DNA of 64,000 nt from Pontibacter arcticus (GTDB taxonomy: Bacteria; Bacteroidota; Bacteroidia; Cytophagales; Hymenobacteraceae): assembly GCF_003284895.1 (NCBI RefSeq), contig NZ_QMDV01000003.1, positions 64,501 through 128,500 of the forward strand. Reading direction: 5' to 3'. Positions 16,705-25,853 of the stretch are shown here, piece after piece. A program made the translations under genes and the position numbers. Every line of letters begins with the position of its first letter. The first letter of the stretch is position 1. Under the pieces are notes generated by a model. The model saw only the letters and a program-made list of their open reading frames with translations, had not been told where the DNA came from and made no database searches.

Positions 16705-18864
16705 ATGTATACCCATAGATCCGGAAAATATTTACTAAGCCTTTTTTTGTTGCTTCTGGCAATGGCGGTGCAGGCCCAGGTCCTGAAACCCGCTACCTGG
16801 AGCTATGATGTTTCTAAAAAGCAGGCAGCCGTTGGCGAAGAAATAGAGCTTATCTTTAATGTTAAGATAGATAAAGACTGGTACCTGTATTCTTCGGATT
16901 TCGACCCGGAACTGGGGCCAATGGTTACTGAGTTTAAGTTTGCCAAACATCCCTCTTACGAACTGGTAGGCAAAATCAAACCGGTGAACCCAAAGAAAAA
17001 GTATGATGACCTGTGGGAAGGCGAGTATACTTACTTTGTAGGCACGGCGCAGTTCAGGCAGAAAATAAAAGTTCTGCAGCCCACCTTGCAGGTTAAAGGC
17101 AGCTACGAGTACCAGGTCTGCACGGATATCGATGGAAAATGTATTCCGTTTGATGATGATTTCACTTTTTCGAACAGCCAGGTAAGTATAAGCGGAACAG
17201 CCATTCCGGCCACTACCGCAACCGGCGCTACCGATGCGCCGGCAAGTATAAATATGCCTGCTGCAACCACTACAGCTCCTGATACAACAGCTACAGCTGC
17301 TGTTACTTCAGATACCGCTACCGCAAGTATAAACACTACCACTGCACAGGATACAGCTACACTTGCTGCCACTCCTGCAACTACTGCCTCAGAACCAGAG
17401 GAAGGCCTGCTGACCTTTATGCTGATCGCTTTCGGCTCTGGCCTGGTAGCACTGCTGACGCCCTGCGTATTCCCGATGGTGCCCATGACGGTGAGTTTCT
17501 TTACCGGCAGCAGCTCTAACCGGGGCCAGGCAATTTTTAAAGCGCTTATTTACGGCCTTTCCATCATCGCTATTTATACGGTTATCGGTACGGTGGTGGC
17601 GCGTTTGTTCGGGGCCGATGGGGCCAATTTTATCAGTACACACTGGCTGCCGAATGTTCTGTTCTTCCTGGTGTTCGTGATTTTTGCGATGTCTTTTTTC
17701 GGGATGTTCGAGATTACGCTGCCCAGTTCGTGGTTAAACAAAGTTGATGCGCAGGCGGATAAAGGCGGTTGGGTCGGTGTTTTTTTTATGGCATTTACTT
17801 TGGTGCTGGTTTCATTTTCGTGCACCGGGCCTATTGTCGGAAGTATACTGGTAGCTTCTGCCGGAGGCGAAACCCTGCGCCCCATTGTAGGGATGTTCGG
17901 TTTTTCGCTGGCGTTCGCGTTGCCGTTTACGTTATTTGCCATTTTTCCGTCGTGGTTAAAAGGCCTGCCAAAATCCGGTGGCTGGCTGAACTCCGTAAAA
18001 GTAGTTTTGGGTTTTATAGAGCTGGCTCTGGCGCTTAAATTCCTGAGCGTAGCCGATCAGGTGTACCATTGGGGCATCCTGGACAGGGAAGTATACCTGG
18101 CCCTCTGGATTGTGATATTTACTTTGATGGGCTTTTACCTGCTGGGCAAACTCAAGTTCTCACACGATTCAGATGTACCATACATCGGTGTGCCGCGTTT
18201 GTTTTTTGCGATTGCCACGTTTGGCTTTGTCGTGTACCTGGTGCCAGGGTTGTTTGGGGCGCCGCTGAAAGCCTTATCAGGTTACCTGCCACCGCAAGCT
18301 ACTCACGATTTTGACTTAGCCGCCATTAACCGACAGGGCGGTGGCTCCATCGCAAATAACACAACTCAGCTTTGCGAAACGCCTAAGTATAGCGACTTCC
18401 TGCATTTGCCGCACGGCTTGCAGGGCTACTTCGATCTGGAACAAGCCAAGAAATGTGCTGCCGAACAGGGCAAACCCATCTTTATTGATTTTACCGGCCA
18501 CGGTTGCGTTAACTGCCGCGAAATGGAAGCCAATGTATGGTCGGACCCGCAGGTGCTAAAGCGCCTTCAGGAAGATTACATCATAGTGGCTTTGTATGTA
18601 GATGATAAAACTGAGCTGGCCGAAAACGAAAAGTATATCAGTAAGTATGACAGCAAAGAAAAAGCGACCATCGGTAAAAAGTACGCCGATTACCAGATAA
18701 CCAAATTCAATGTAAACGCGCAGCCATACTATGTGCTGATGGATGAAAACGAGAATGTGCTGGTAAAACCTACGGCCTATGACCTGAGCGTTGAGAATTT
18801 TGTGAAGTTCCTGGATGCAGGCGTGGCAGCGTATAAAGCAAAGCAGCAGGTAGCGCAGCAATAA
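16705..18864 (+). CDS. Thiol:disulfide interchange protein DsbD family
   Basis: A 719-residue inner-membrane reductant conduit. The order is signal peptide (to AVQAQ), periplasmic DsbD-alpha-type domain (about 25-165), a long Thr/Ala-rich linker (about 170-230), an eight-helix DsbD membrane region with TPCVFPMVPMTVSFF and SCTGPIVGS, then a C-terminal thioredoxin-like domain with the active-site pair C601/C604 in GCVNCREME. It passes electrons from cytoplasmic thioredoxin to periplasmic thiol proteins. The linker encodes two Ser-Ile-Asn triplets through AAGTATAAA copies (about 17243 and 17323), so the dispersed motif is found even in unconstrained coding sequence. Confidence 0.92.
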   Translation: MYTHRSGKYLLSLFLLLLAMAVQAQVLKPATWSYDVSKKQAAVGEEIELIFNVKIDKDWYLYSSDFDPELGPMVTEFKFAKHPSYELVGKIKPVNPKKKYDDLWEGEYTYFVGTAQFRQKIKVLQPTLQVKGSYEYQVCTDIDGKCIPFDDDFTFSNSQVSISGTAIPATTATGATDAPASINMPAATTTAPDTTATAAVTSDTATASINTTTAQDTATLAATPATTASEPEEGLLTFMLIAFGSGLVALLTPCVFPMVPMTVSFFTGSSSNRGQAIFKALIYGLSIIAIYTVIGTVVARLFGADGANFISTHWLPNVLFFLVFVIFAMSFFGMFEITLPSSWLNKVDAQADKGGWVGVFFMAFTLVLVSFSCTGPIVGSILVASAGGETLRPIVGMFGFSLAFALPFTLFAIFPSWLKGLPKSGGWLNSVKVVLGFIELALALKFLSVADQVYHWGILDREVYLALWIVIFTLMGFYLLGKLKFSHDSDVPYIGVPRLFFAIATFGFVVYLVPGLFGAPLKALSGYLPPQATHDFDLAAINRQGGGSIANNTTQLCETPKYSDFLHLPHGLQGYFDLEQAKKCAAEQGKPIFIDFTGHGCVNCREMEANVWSDPQVLKRLQEDYIIVALYVDDKTELAENEKYISKYDSKEKATIGKKYADYQITKFNVNAQPYYVLMDENENVLVKPTAYDLSVENFVKFLDAGVAAYKAKQQVAQQ

Positions 18865-18910
18865 CGCAGGATGAAAGTATAAACAGAATTTCTGAGCATT
18901 AAAGTATAAA

Positions 18911-18940
18911 AAAATCCCCGTCGTTTCCGGCGGGGATTTT
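18911..18940. terminator. Terminator between dsbD and sod
   Basis: AAAATCCCCG (18911-18920) pairs with CGGGGATTTT (18931-18940), followed by TT. It lies between two convergent genes and may work in both directions. Confidence 0.85.
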
Positions 18941-18993
18941 TTGTTGGGCAAAAGGTCTTATGTCTTTTGTCCTGTATCTGACGTCAGAACAAA

Positions 18994-19602
18994 TTATTTT
19001 GCCTCGTTATAGCGACGTGTTACTTCTTCCCAGTTTACTACGTTCCAGAAAGCGTTTACGTAATCCGGACGGCGGTTCTGATAGTTCAGGTAATAGGCAT
19101 GTTCCCACACGTCAAGGCCTAAGATTGGCGTGCCGGCGCAACCTTCAGCGAATGGCATAAGTGGGTTATCCTGGTTTGGTGTAGAACATACTTCCAGTTT
19201 ACCACCAGCTACACATAGCCAGGCCCAGCCAGAACCGAAACGGGTAGCTGCTGCTGCGTTAAATTTCTCTTTCATCTGGTCGAAAGAACCGAATGCTTCG
19301 TTTATTGCTTCTGCCAGCTCGCCTGTTGGTTGTCCGCCGCCGTTTGGTGACAGGATAGTCCAGAACAGGTTGTGGTTGTAATAGCCGCCACCGTTGTTAC
19401 GTACCGCTTTGTTATCGCCGCTAAAGCTGGAGAAGATCTCCTCGATAGACATGTTTTCCAGTTCAGTGCCTGCAATGGCATTGTTCAGGTTAGTTGTATA
19501 AGCCTGGTGGTGTTTTGTATGGTGGATTTCCATGGTGCGCGCATCGATGTGCGGCTCCAGTGCGTCGTAAGCATAAGGTAGGTTCGGAAGTTCGAAAGCC
19601 AT
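18994..19602 (-). CDS. Fe/Mn superoxide dismutase
   Basis: A 202-residue cytoplasmic enzyme that converts superoxide to hydrogen peroxide and oxygen. All four metal ligands are present: H27 (EIHHTKHH), H77 (YYNHNLFW), D164 and H168 ([10 protein letters not shown]). Length is normal. Metal preference cannot be set with certainty; the [11 protein letters not shown] text is frequent in Mn or cambialistic forms. It lies downstream of the deaminase gene on the same strand. A consensus -7 element (TAACTTTGG at 19669-19677, minus strand) suggests it has its own promoter. Confidence 0.95.
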   Translation of the reverse strand: MAFELPNLPYAYDALEPHIDARTMEIHHTKHHQAYTTNLNNAIAGTELENMSIEEIFSSFSGDNKAVRNNGGGYYNHNLFWTILSPNGGGQPTGELAEAINEAFGSFDQMKEKFNAAAATRFGSGWAWLCVAGGKLEVCSTPNQDNPLMPFAEGCAGTPILGLDVWEHAYYLNYQNRRPDYVNAFWNVVNWEEVTRRYNEAK

Positions 19603-19668
19603 AGTTTCTATAGTTTTAGGATTGATAATGATTTACTCTTGTAGGCACAAAAATGTGTACGCTTCAAG

Positions 19669-19677
19669 CCAAAGTTA
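19669..19677 (-). promoter_or_regulatory. -7 promoter element for sod
   Basis: On the minus strand this reads TAACTTTGG, matching TAnnTTTG, 66 bases upstream of the sod ATG and abutting the stop of the deaminase gene. Confidence 0.45.
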
Positions 19678-19678
19678 G

Positions 19679-20134
19679 TTAATTTCTTTTATTGGCAAAG
19701 AAAGAAGCCATCAGCGCAGCACACTCATCGGCCATTATGCCGCTTACCATTTCCGTTTTAGGATGCAGCAAGTTGCCTACCCTTCTATAACCGCGTTTGG
19801 GCTCTGTTGTTCCGAAAACCACCCTTTTTAGCTGTGCCCAGTAACTGGCACCGGCACACATCACGCAGGGCTCCACGGTTACATACAACGTGCAGTCGTG
19901 TAAGTATTTGTTGCCCAGGTACTCGGAGGCGGCTGTAAAAGCAAGCATTTCGGCGTGGGCGGTTACATCGTTCAGCTTTTCGGTCTGGTTATAGGCTTTG
20001 GCAATAATGCGGTTGTTGCACACGATCACGGCACCTATCGGAATTTCATCTTCCTCGAAAGCGTACGTAGCCTGCTTGTACGCTTCTTTCATAAAATAAT
20101 CGTCGCTGTAAATAGAGAGTATATCGTCGTTCAT
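19679..20134 (-). CDS. TadA-like nucleoside/tRNA adenosine deaminase
   Basis: A 151-residue zinc-dependent deaminase of the cytidine-deaminase fold. The catalytic signature is complete: H60-A-E62 and PC90-VM-C93. The overall text resembles TadA, which deaminates the wobble adenosine of tRNA-Arg to inosine, and the related guanine deaminases. The segment TEPKRGYRRVGNLL is in the region that distinguishes subfamilies. TadA is the most likely identity since it is essential, but another copy elsewhere cannot be excluded. The sod gene follows on the same strand. Confidence 0.88.
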   Translation of the reverse strand: MNDDILSIYSDDYFMKEAYKQATYAFEEDEIPIGAVIVCNNRIIAKAYNQTEKLNDVTAHAEMLAFTAASEYLGNKYLHDCTLYVTVEPCVMCAGASYWAQLKRVVFGTTEPKRGYRRVGNLLHPKTEMVSGIMADECAALMASFFANKRN

Positions 20135-20170
20135 CTTGGTCGTTTTAAAGTAGCGAAACTATAAAAAAGA

Positions 20171-20194
20171 AGCCCCTCCGGCAAAGGAGAGGCT
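20171..20194 (-). terminator. Terminator after the secreted hypothetical gene
   Basis: AGCCCCTCC with GGAGAGGCT (20171-20194) forms a stem with one mismatch. On the minus strand it lies 25 bases after the stop at 20220 and is followed by TTCTTTTTT. Confidence 0.7.
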
Positions 20195-20219
20195 TATGGT
20201 ATGGGTGCTTAAAGTATAA

Positions 20220-20774
20220 TTATTTAATCACAACAGATTCCATGATCTGGCGGGTAGTTTCCTGCCAATCGTTTTTCATGGCAAACGGTACGTGCATGGT
20301 AAATATCAGCAACTGGTCGCCCTGGATGGTATACTGTACGATGCTATACTTGTTCATCGGTTTTAAATTGCTGGCCTGGCGGTCTTCTGATACAGTAGAA
20401 ACGTATTCGAAAACGATGTAATCTTTGCCTTTTACCTGCTTTACCTCATCCCGGATAAAATCAACTTTAGAGAAGCGCTCCAGTAAATTGGCTTTGTAAA
20501 ACTCGCGTAGCATCGCCAGATCGGCCGCCCTGAACTGCGATTTTTTTTGTGTTACACTGAAATCTATCTGGCCGTTAGGACTGGTATAAACTGCCAGCGG
20601 GCGGGTAGTAGCCGGATAGCTGCGGGCAATGCCATCATCGTTCATGGGTGTGAAATCCTGTGGCAGCAGCACACTAATTTCTTTGCTGATCTGTACTTTC
20701 TTCAGTTTCGGTTTGGCGAAGGCCACACCTGCCATCAGAATAATAGCTAAAAAGGCTAAATAACGCATGTTCAT
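20220..20774 (-). CDS. Hypothetical exported protein
   Basis: A 184-residue protein with a clear signal peptide (MRYLAFLAIILMAGVAFA). The mature part has features of a small alpha/beta protein (LLPQDFTPMNDDG, YIVFEYVSTVSED, YSIVQYTIQGDQLLIFTMHVP) and resembles the general layout of PsbP/DUF1795-like proteins, though no family can be named. It is periplasmic or exported by prediction. The start at 20774 is used; an ATG six bases later is equally good. It has its own terminator at 20171. Confidence 0.75.
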   Translation of the reverse strand: MNMRYLAFLAIILMAGVAFAKPKLKKVQISKEISVLLPQDFTPMNDDGIARSYPATTRPLAVYTSPNGQIDFSVTQKKSQFRAADLAMLREFYKANLLERFSKVDFIRDEVKQVKGKDYIVFEYVSTVSEDRQASNLKPMNKYSIVQYTIQGDQLLIFTMHVPFAMKNDWQETTRQIMESVVIK

Positions 20775-20946
20775 AAATTAGAAAGGCAAAGCTATAAAAT
20801 ATTGGTCAAAAGTAGGTAGCGGTTGCTGTGCAATTACTTTGCCAATTAGAGCGTAACGGTTTACTGGTTTAAGGAAACCAAATATCTTCTTGCTCATTTC
20901 TTCGTTAGAACAGCATAGCATTATCAATCTGAAAACAAACAAAACT

Positions 20947-21387
20947 ATGTTAGAAAATATCATTAACAGCGTAAAAGGCCAGCTTACCGGCGAGCTTCAG
21001 AACAAATTCCAGTTGCAGCCCGACACCGCCAGCAAATCTGTGGACCTGGCAAAAGATAGCCTGGCAGCCGGCTTAAAACAACAAGCTTCCAGTGGTGATT
21101 TCGGTGGGATGATGGATATCCTGAAAGGCCAGAAAAGCCCAACCGAGCACAGCGGCATGAACAGCATGATCGGCAATTATGTGAACGACCTGACTACCAA
21201 ACTAGGTGTACCCGAAAGTATAGCCAAGCAGGTAGGCCCGTTTGTTATTTCGTTTTTGATGAACAAAGTATCGGGCAAAGTAAGCGCAGATGGTACAAGT
21301 CAGAGCGATTTAATGGGCATGTTTGGCGGTATTAAAGATAAACTGTCGGGTGGTTTGGGTGATAAGTTAGGCGGGTTGTTTAAGTAA
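20947..21387 (+). CDS. Small glycine-rich hypothetical protein (possibly DUF937-like)
   Basis: A 146-residue protein without signal peptide or membrane segment. The N-terminal helix-rich part (MLENIINSVKGQLTGELQNK) leads to a Gly/Ser/Lys-rich tail ending GGLGDKLGGLFK. The layout recalls DUF937/YidB-like small proteins, but the match is by impression only. The ATG at 20947 is preceded by AAACAAAACT and preferred over an upstream in-frame TTG at 20890. Inverted-repeat element 2 begins 17 bases after its stop. Confidence 0.75.
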   Translation: MLENIINSVKGQLTGELQNKFQLQPDTASKSVDLAKDSLAAGLKQQASSGDFGGMMDILKGQKSPTEHSGMNSMIGNYVNDLTTKLGVPESIAKQVGPFVISFLMNKVSGKVSADGTSQSDLMGMFGGIKDKLSGGLGDKLGGLFK

Positions 21388-21404
21388 CAATTATAGAATA
21401 AGGC

Positions 21405-21859
21405 TTTATACTTTGCTGGCGTAGCTCCTTCCTTAGTTAACTGAGAAGCTGTTGTTTCATTGTGTGCTTTCGCGCTCGGCAGCCGCGCTGGCTGCGTTTT
21501 CGCCTTCAGCGCTGTGTTAATTCCCTGTCTTGCGACTGCCACTTACGTGGCACCGGAAATTCACAAGGCGCTTCACGCGAAAACTGGAAAGGTTTTTTTC
21601 TTCGATCAGTTATTTCTCTTTTCATGTACTTTTTAATTATTGTCAATCGAAGAGAGAACTTATCCCAGTTCTTGGGTTGAGCGCCTTTTACTTGTTGCGG
21701 TGCCATGTAAGTGGCAGCCCGTAGCAGAGCGAGGGCAGCTTCAAGTAAACAGCGCGATGCCCGAGAACGAGTCCCAGCGGACTTGGAGCGAAAAAGCTAC
21801 CTATAAAACTTATACTTTAAAAGTAGAGAAAGCATTCAACTACGCCAGCAAAGTATAAA
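21405..21859. mobile_element. Inverted-repeat element 2 (two long diverged arms)
   Basis: A 455-base non-coding element with terminal inverted repeats TTTATACTTTGCTGGC (21405-21420) and GCCAGCAAAGTATAAA (21844-21859); the identity extends to 20 bases with the adjoining CGTAG/CTACG. The left arm (21405-21608) and right arm (about 21641-21859) are diverged inverted copies of each other. Both arms contain a small palindrome of the type GGTGCCACGTAAGTGGCA. The left arm is closely similar, inverted, to 14157-14352 in element 1. The spacer 21609-21640 is AT-rich. No conserved ORF is present, so it resembles a MITE or REPIN-like element rather than a gene. Confidence 0.65.
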
Positions 21860-21916
21860 TCCTCACTTATACCATTCAGCTACTCCAGCAAAGTATAAAT
21901 GCAATCAAACTTAATT

Positions 21917-21960
21917 CAAAGCAGAACGGCTATACTTTAAAGTATGGCCGTTCTGCTTTG
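21917..21960. terminator. Strong hairpin before aspS
   Basis: CAAAGCAGAACGGC (21917-21930) pairs with 21947-21960, and the loop itself contains the palindrome ATACTTTAAAGTAT, two back-to-back copies of the dispersed motif. A T-run is missing, so it may be a terminator remnant, an element boundary or an insulator of aspS. Confidence 0.5.
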
Positions 21961-21998
21961 AAAAGCCTTTCCTGCCTTATACTTCCGAAAACAATTCT

Positions 21999-22007
21999 TA
22001 CTTTTGT
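21999..22007 (+). promoter_or_regulatory. -7 promoter element for aspS
   Basis: TACTTTTGT matches TAnnTTTGY exactly, 26 bases upstream of the aspS ATG. It is independent of the hairpin at 21917. Confidence 0.6.
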
Positions 22008-22033
22008 GGTAAGATAAAACTGAAAATAAGACG

Positions 22034-23782
22034 ATGCTTCGAACTCATACTTGCGGAGAACTACGGCTTGAGAACGTAGGGAAAGAGGTTACATTAGCTG
22101 GCTGGGTACAGCGCCTGCGCGACAAAGGCGGCATGTTGTGGATAGATTTGCGCGACCGTTATGGCCTGACGCAGCTCTCTTTTGAAGAAGGCATTACGCC
22201 AGCCGATGTATTGGTGCAGGCTCGTAGCCTGGGCCGTGAGTTTGTGCTGCGTGTAACCGGTAACGTGATCGAGCGCGAATCGAAGAACGATAAAATGCCG
22301 ACCGGCGAAGTGGAAATCAAAGTAACAAACCTGGAAATTCTGAACCCAGCCAAGTTACCTCCTTTCATGATTGAAGATGATACCGATGGCGGCGACGACC
22401 TGCGCATGAAATACCGTTACCTGGATTTGCGTCGCGCCCCGGTGCGCCGAAATCTAGAGTTGCGCCACCGCATGATGCGCGAAACCCGTAATTATCTCGA
22501 TAATTTAAGCTTTATAGAAGTAGAAACGCCGGTTCTGATCAAATCTACGCCAGAAGGGGCCCGCGATTTTGTGGTGCCAAGCCGCATGAACCCCGGCGAG
22601 TTTTATGCCTTGCCGCAATCGCCACAAACCTTTAAGCAGTTGCTGATGGTTTCGGGTTTCGATAAGTATTACCAGATCGTAAAATGCTTCAGAGACGAAG
22701 ACCTGCGTGCTGACCGTCAGCCGGAGTTTACCCAGATAGATTGCGAAATGGCTTTCGTAACCCAGGAGGATATCCTGAACACCTTTGAAGGCTTTATCCG
22801 CCACTTGTTCGAAAAAGTGAAAGGCGTTACGATCGATCAGTTACCACGCATGACCTATGCTGATGCAGCCAGATACTATGGTTCTGATAAGCCGGATACG
22901 CGCTTCGAAATGCGTTTTGTGGAGCTGAACGCGCTGGTAAAAGACAAAGGCTTTAAAGTATTTGATGATGCCGAACTGGTAGTTGGTATTAACGCCAAAG
23001 GTGCAGCCAGCTATACCCGTAAGCAACTCGACGAACTGACCGATTTTGTACGTCGTCCGCAGATTGGCGCTACCGGCCTGGTATACGCCCGCGTTAACGA
23101 AGACGGAAGTATAAAATCATCTGTTGATAAATTCTACTCGTCAGAAGACCTGCAGGAGTGGGGCAAAGCGTTTAACGCGGAGCCAGGCGACCTATTGCTT
23201 ATACTTGCCGGCGGCACTGATAAAACCCGCAAAGCGCTTAACGAGCTACGCCTGGAAATGGGCGAACGCCTTGGCCTGCGCGATAAGAATACATTCTCAC
23301 CGCTATGGGTAGTTGATTTTCCGTTACTGGAGTGGGACGAAGAAGCACAGCGCTACCATGCCATGCACCACCCGTTCACATCGCCTAAGCCAGAAGACCT
23401 GGAATTGGTTGACAGCCGCCCGGGTGACATCCGCGCCAATGCCTATGATATGGTAATTAACGGTGTTGAAGTGGGTGGCGGTTCTATCCGTATCCATGAC
23501 AGAACTTTGCAGGAGCAGATGTTTACGTTATTAGGTTTCTCGAAAGAAGAAGCTGAAAACCAATTCGGCTTCCTGATGAATGCCTTCGAATATGGTGCAC
23601 CGCCACACGGTGGTATTGCCTTTGGTTTCGACAGGCTGTGCTCACTTTTCGGTGGCTCAGACTCTATCCGTGATTACATCGCCTTCCCGAAAAACAATTC
23701 CGGACGTGATGTGATGATTGATGCACCATCTTCTATTGCGGATGCACAACTAAACGAACTGCACATCCGCTTAAAAGGATAA
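22034..23782 (+). CDS. aspS: Aspartate-tRNA ligase
   Basis: A 582-residue class II aminoacyl-tRNA synthetase that charges tRNA-Asp. An N-terminal OB-fold anticodon-binding domain (about 1-110, with [20 protein letters not shown]) is followed by the catalytic core: motif 2 region [19 protein letters not shown], the bacterial GAD insertion (about 290-400) and motif 3 GIAFGFDRL. Length is normal for bacterial AspRS; whether it is discriminating or also charges tRNA-Asn is not decided here. It is followed after 17 bases by a GNAT gene, probably co-transcribed and ending at the strong terminator at 24369. Confidence 0.96.
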   Translation: MLRTHTCGELRLENVGKEVTLAGWVQRLRDKGGMLWIDLRDRYGLTQLSFEEGITPADVLVQARSLGREFVLRVTGNVIERESKNDKMPTGEVEIKVTNLEILNPAKLPPFMIEDDTDGGDDLRMKYRYLDLRRAPVRRNLELRHRMMRETRNYLDNLSFIEVETPVLIKSTPEGARDFVVPSRMNPGEFYALPQSPQTFKQLLMVSGFDKYYQIVKCFRDEDLRADRQPEFTQIDCEMAFVTQEDILNTFEGFIRHLFEKVKGVTIDQLPRMTYADAARYYGSDKPDTRFEMRFVELNALVKDKGFKVFDDAELVVGINAKGAASYTRKQLDELTDFVRRPQIGATGLVYARVNEDGSIKSSVDKFYSSEDLQEWGKAFNAEPGDLLLILAGGTDKTRKALNELRLEMGERLGLRDKNTFSPLWVVDFPLLEWDEEAQRYHAMHHPFTSPKPEDLELVDSRPGDIRANAYDMVINGVEVGGGSIRIHDRTLQEQMFTLLGFSKEEAENQFGFLMNAFEYGAPPHGGIAFGFDRLCSLFGGSDSIRDYIAFPKNNSGRDVMIDAPSSIADAQLNELHIRLKG

Positions 23783-23799
23783 GTTTTATAACCGGTTTA

Positions 23800-24348
23800 A
23801 TGAAGGAAATCAATCAGTACTATACTTTAAAAAGAGGCGAGCAAGTTTTCATCAGGGAGGCAAAGTCTTCGGATTCTGCTGAACTACTGGAAACAATCCG
23901 CGAATATGTTTTTACAAGCAAGTACCTGTTGGTTTCTGCGGACGACCTGGAGCAGACAGTGGCAGACCAACGGGAATGGATCAGGAGCCTGAACGATAAC
24001 CCTAATAGCCTGCTGTTAATTGCGGAGCATGAGGGTAAAATCATTGGCAACATCGACCTGACCGGAAGTATGGAATTTGATGAGAACCCAACGGGTATGC
24101 TTTCGATGGGTATCCTGAAGGCGTATCAGGGCAAAGGCTTAGGATCTATACTTTTGAAACTGGTACTGGACTGGGCACGCGCTAACCACCAACTTAAAGT
24201 GCTTTGTTTGCAGGTGTTTCAGGGGAACCAGAGCGCGATTAACCTTTATCTTAAAGCAGGTTTTACGGTGTTTGGCCAGCAGGGAACTACAACTTCCCTG
24301 GATGCAACTGATAGTTCGAACAACACCATCATGACGCTCAATCTATAG
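23800..24348 (+). CDS. GNAT family N-acetyltransferase
   Basis: A 182-residue acetyl-CoA-dependent acyltransferase of the GNAT fold. The core strand GMLSMGILKAYQGKGLGS, containing the pyrophosphate-binding QGKGLG loop, is at about residues 99-116. QVFQGNQSAINLYLKAGF, with the NxxAxxLYxKxGF end motif, follows. The substrate (small amine, peptide or ribosomal protein) cannot be told. It sits 17 bases after aspS and shares its terminator. Confidence 0.88.
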   Translation: MKEINQYYTLKRGEQVFIREAKSSDSAELLETIREYVFTSKYLLVSADDLEQTVADQREWIRSLNDNPNSLLLIAEHEGKIIGNIDLTGSMEFDENPTGMLSMGILKAYQGKGLGSILLKLVLDWARANHQLKVLCLQVFQGNQSAINLYLKAGFTVFGQQGTTTSLDATDSSNNTIMTLNL

Positions 24349-24368
24349 GTTTTATTTCTGACGCTACA

Positions 24369-24425
24369 CCAATTATAAATAAGAAAGGCTGCCTGATGAA
24401 GGCAGCCTTTCTTATTTATAATTGG
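24369..24425. terminator. Bidirectional terminator: aspS-GNAT unit and nuoK-N unit
   Basis: A 25-bp perfect stem (24369-24393 with 24401-24425) and a 7-base loop TGATGAA, with GC-rich core GGCTGCC and AT-rich flanks. It ends both the GNAT gene and, on the minus strand, nuoN, whose stop lies 7 bases from the stem. Confidence 0.92.
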
Positions 24426-24431
24426 GTTTAC

Positions 24432-25814
24432 TTATAGTATATCGCTAACCAGTGCCGGGGCTATACCTAGAAGTATGGTAAGCACTGTAATAAAGATCAG
24501 CATGAAAGAAGCAGAGCTGCTTACCTCAATTTTCTCGTCTGAAACAGCTGGCTGCATGTACATGGCAATAACTACTTTAAAGTAATAGTAAATACCTACA
24601 GCTGCCAGAATAACAGCTATTACCACCAGCCACATCAGGTTTGTATCTTCCAGCACGGATGCAAATACGAAGAATTTACCAAAGAAACCGGCTGTAAGCG
24701 GAATACCAGCCAAGGATAACATGGAAACGGTCATCACGAAAGCCAGCAGCGGGTTTGTTTTGGCGAGCCCGTTAAAGTGCTCAAAGTTTTTGCCGCCACG
24801 GTTGTTCTCTACGTATTGCAGTACGCCAAACGCTGCTACCGTTGCCGCAGAATAAGCAAGTGAGTAAAAGAAGATCGAAGCCTCAGAACGCTCATTAAAA
24901 GCGATCAGCGACATCAGCAGGTAACCGGCATGCGAAATACTGGAGTAAGCCAGCATACGTTTCGCGCTTTTCTGTACGGCTGCACCAATGTTACCAACTA
25001 CCAGGGTTAATACCGTAATTGCGATTAGTGTCGGGAACCAGGTAGCGTAAGAAGCAGCAAAAGCGGCAAACATCAGTTTGTAAAAAGCAGCCACACCAGC
25101 TGTTTTTACCACCGTAGACATAAACGACGTGAAAAGCGTTGGTGTACCTTCGTAAACGTCCGGCGTCCAGAAATGGAATGGCGCTGCCGATATTTTAAAG
25201 GAAATACCGATGATCATCATTAAAAGCCCCAGCGTAAACATGTTGCTCATCAGGCCGTCTGTTGCCGCTTGTGCCGCGCCGATCTCTGTGATGTTAAACG
25301 TACCGGTTGCGCCATATACAAGAACGATCCCGAAGAGAAGTATACCTGTAAAGAAGGATCCCATCAAAAAATATTTCAGAGCGGCTTCGTTTGAGCGCAG
25401 GCTTTTTTTATCGCTGCCAGCCAGTACGTACATCGCAATGGAAAGAATCTCGATACCGATAAAGAGCGTGATGATATTCTCGAAGCTTACCATCATAATG
25501 GCACCTACCAGCGAGAAAAGCAGCAGAGAGTAATACTCGGCCAGGTTTTCGTCTTTTGCTTCGATGTAGCTTTGCGAGAACGGTAACAGCAGGAGCGTGG
25601 TTAGCACCATGATGCCGGTAAAAGCCACCGAGAAATTATCCACGGTAAGCATGTTGCTGAAGTAACTCTGGGTATTGTTCCAGCTAAGCAGGTTAACGCC
25701 AAATACTACTATTAGAAACAGCAGTACAATAGGCAGCATGATCCGCTTCGACTTCAGGAAGCCCAGAAAGAGGTTGACGATGCCAAAAAGGGATAGAAGT
25801 ATAATCGAGGTCAT
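24432..25814 (-). CDS. nuoN: NADH-quinone oxidoreductase subunit N
   Basis: A 460-residue antiporter-like membrane subunit of respiratory complex I, with about 14 hydrophobic segments. Core text is typical: FTGIMVLTTLLLLPFSQSY, SFKISAAPFHFWTPDVYEGT, KRMLAYSSISHAGYLLM and SMLSLAGIPLTAGFFGKF. It takes part in proton translocation driven by NADH oxidation. Last gene of the nuoK-N unit, 39 bases after nuoM. Confidence 0.95.
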   Translation of the reverse strand: MTSIILLSLFGIVNLFLGFLKSKRIMLPIVLLFLIVVFGVNLLSWNNTQSYFSNMLTVDNFSVAFTGIMVLTTLLLLPFSQSYIEAKDENLAEYYSLLLFSLVGAIMMVSFENIITLFIGIEILSIAMYVLAGSDKKSLRSNEAALKYFLMGSFFTGILLFGIVLVYGATGTFNITEIGAAQAATDGLMSNMFTLGLLMMIIGISFKISAAPFHFWTPDVYEGTPTLFTSFMSTVVKTAGVAAFYKLMFAAFAASYATWFPTLIAITVLTLVVGNIGAAVQKSAKRMLAYSSISHAGYLLMSLIAFNERSEASIFFYSLAYSAATVAAFGVLQYVENNRGGKNFEHFNGLAKTNPLLAFVMTVSMLSLAGIPLTAGFFGKFFVFASVLEDTNLMWLVVIAVILAAVGIYYYFKVVIAMYMQPAVSDEKIEVSSSASFMLIFITVLTILLGIAPALVSDIL

Positions 25815-25853
25815 GTCGTCTTATTTCCTTTTAGATAAATTTTATAAGGCCGC

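Noticed and set aside
17103..17942. Long minus-strand ORFs opposite dsbD
   Set aside because: They consist of Ala/Val/Ser-rich text complementary to the Thr/Ala linker and membrane region of DsbD; no start context or family match.
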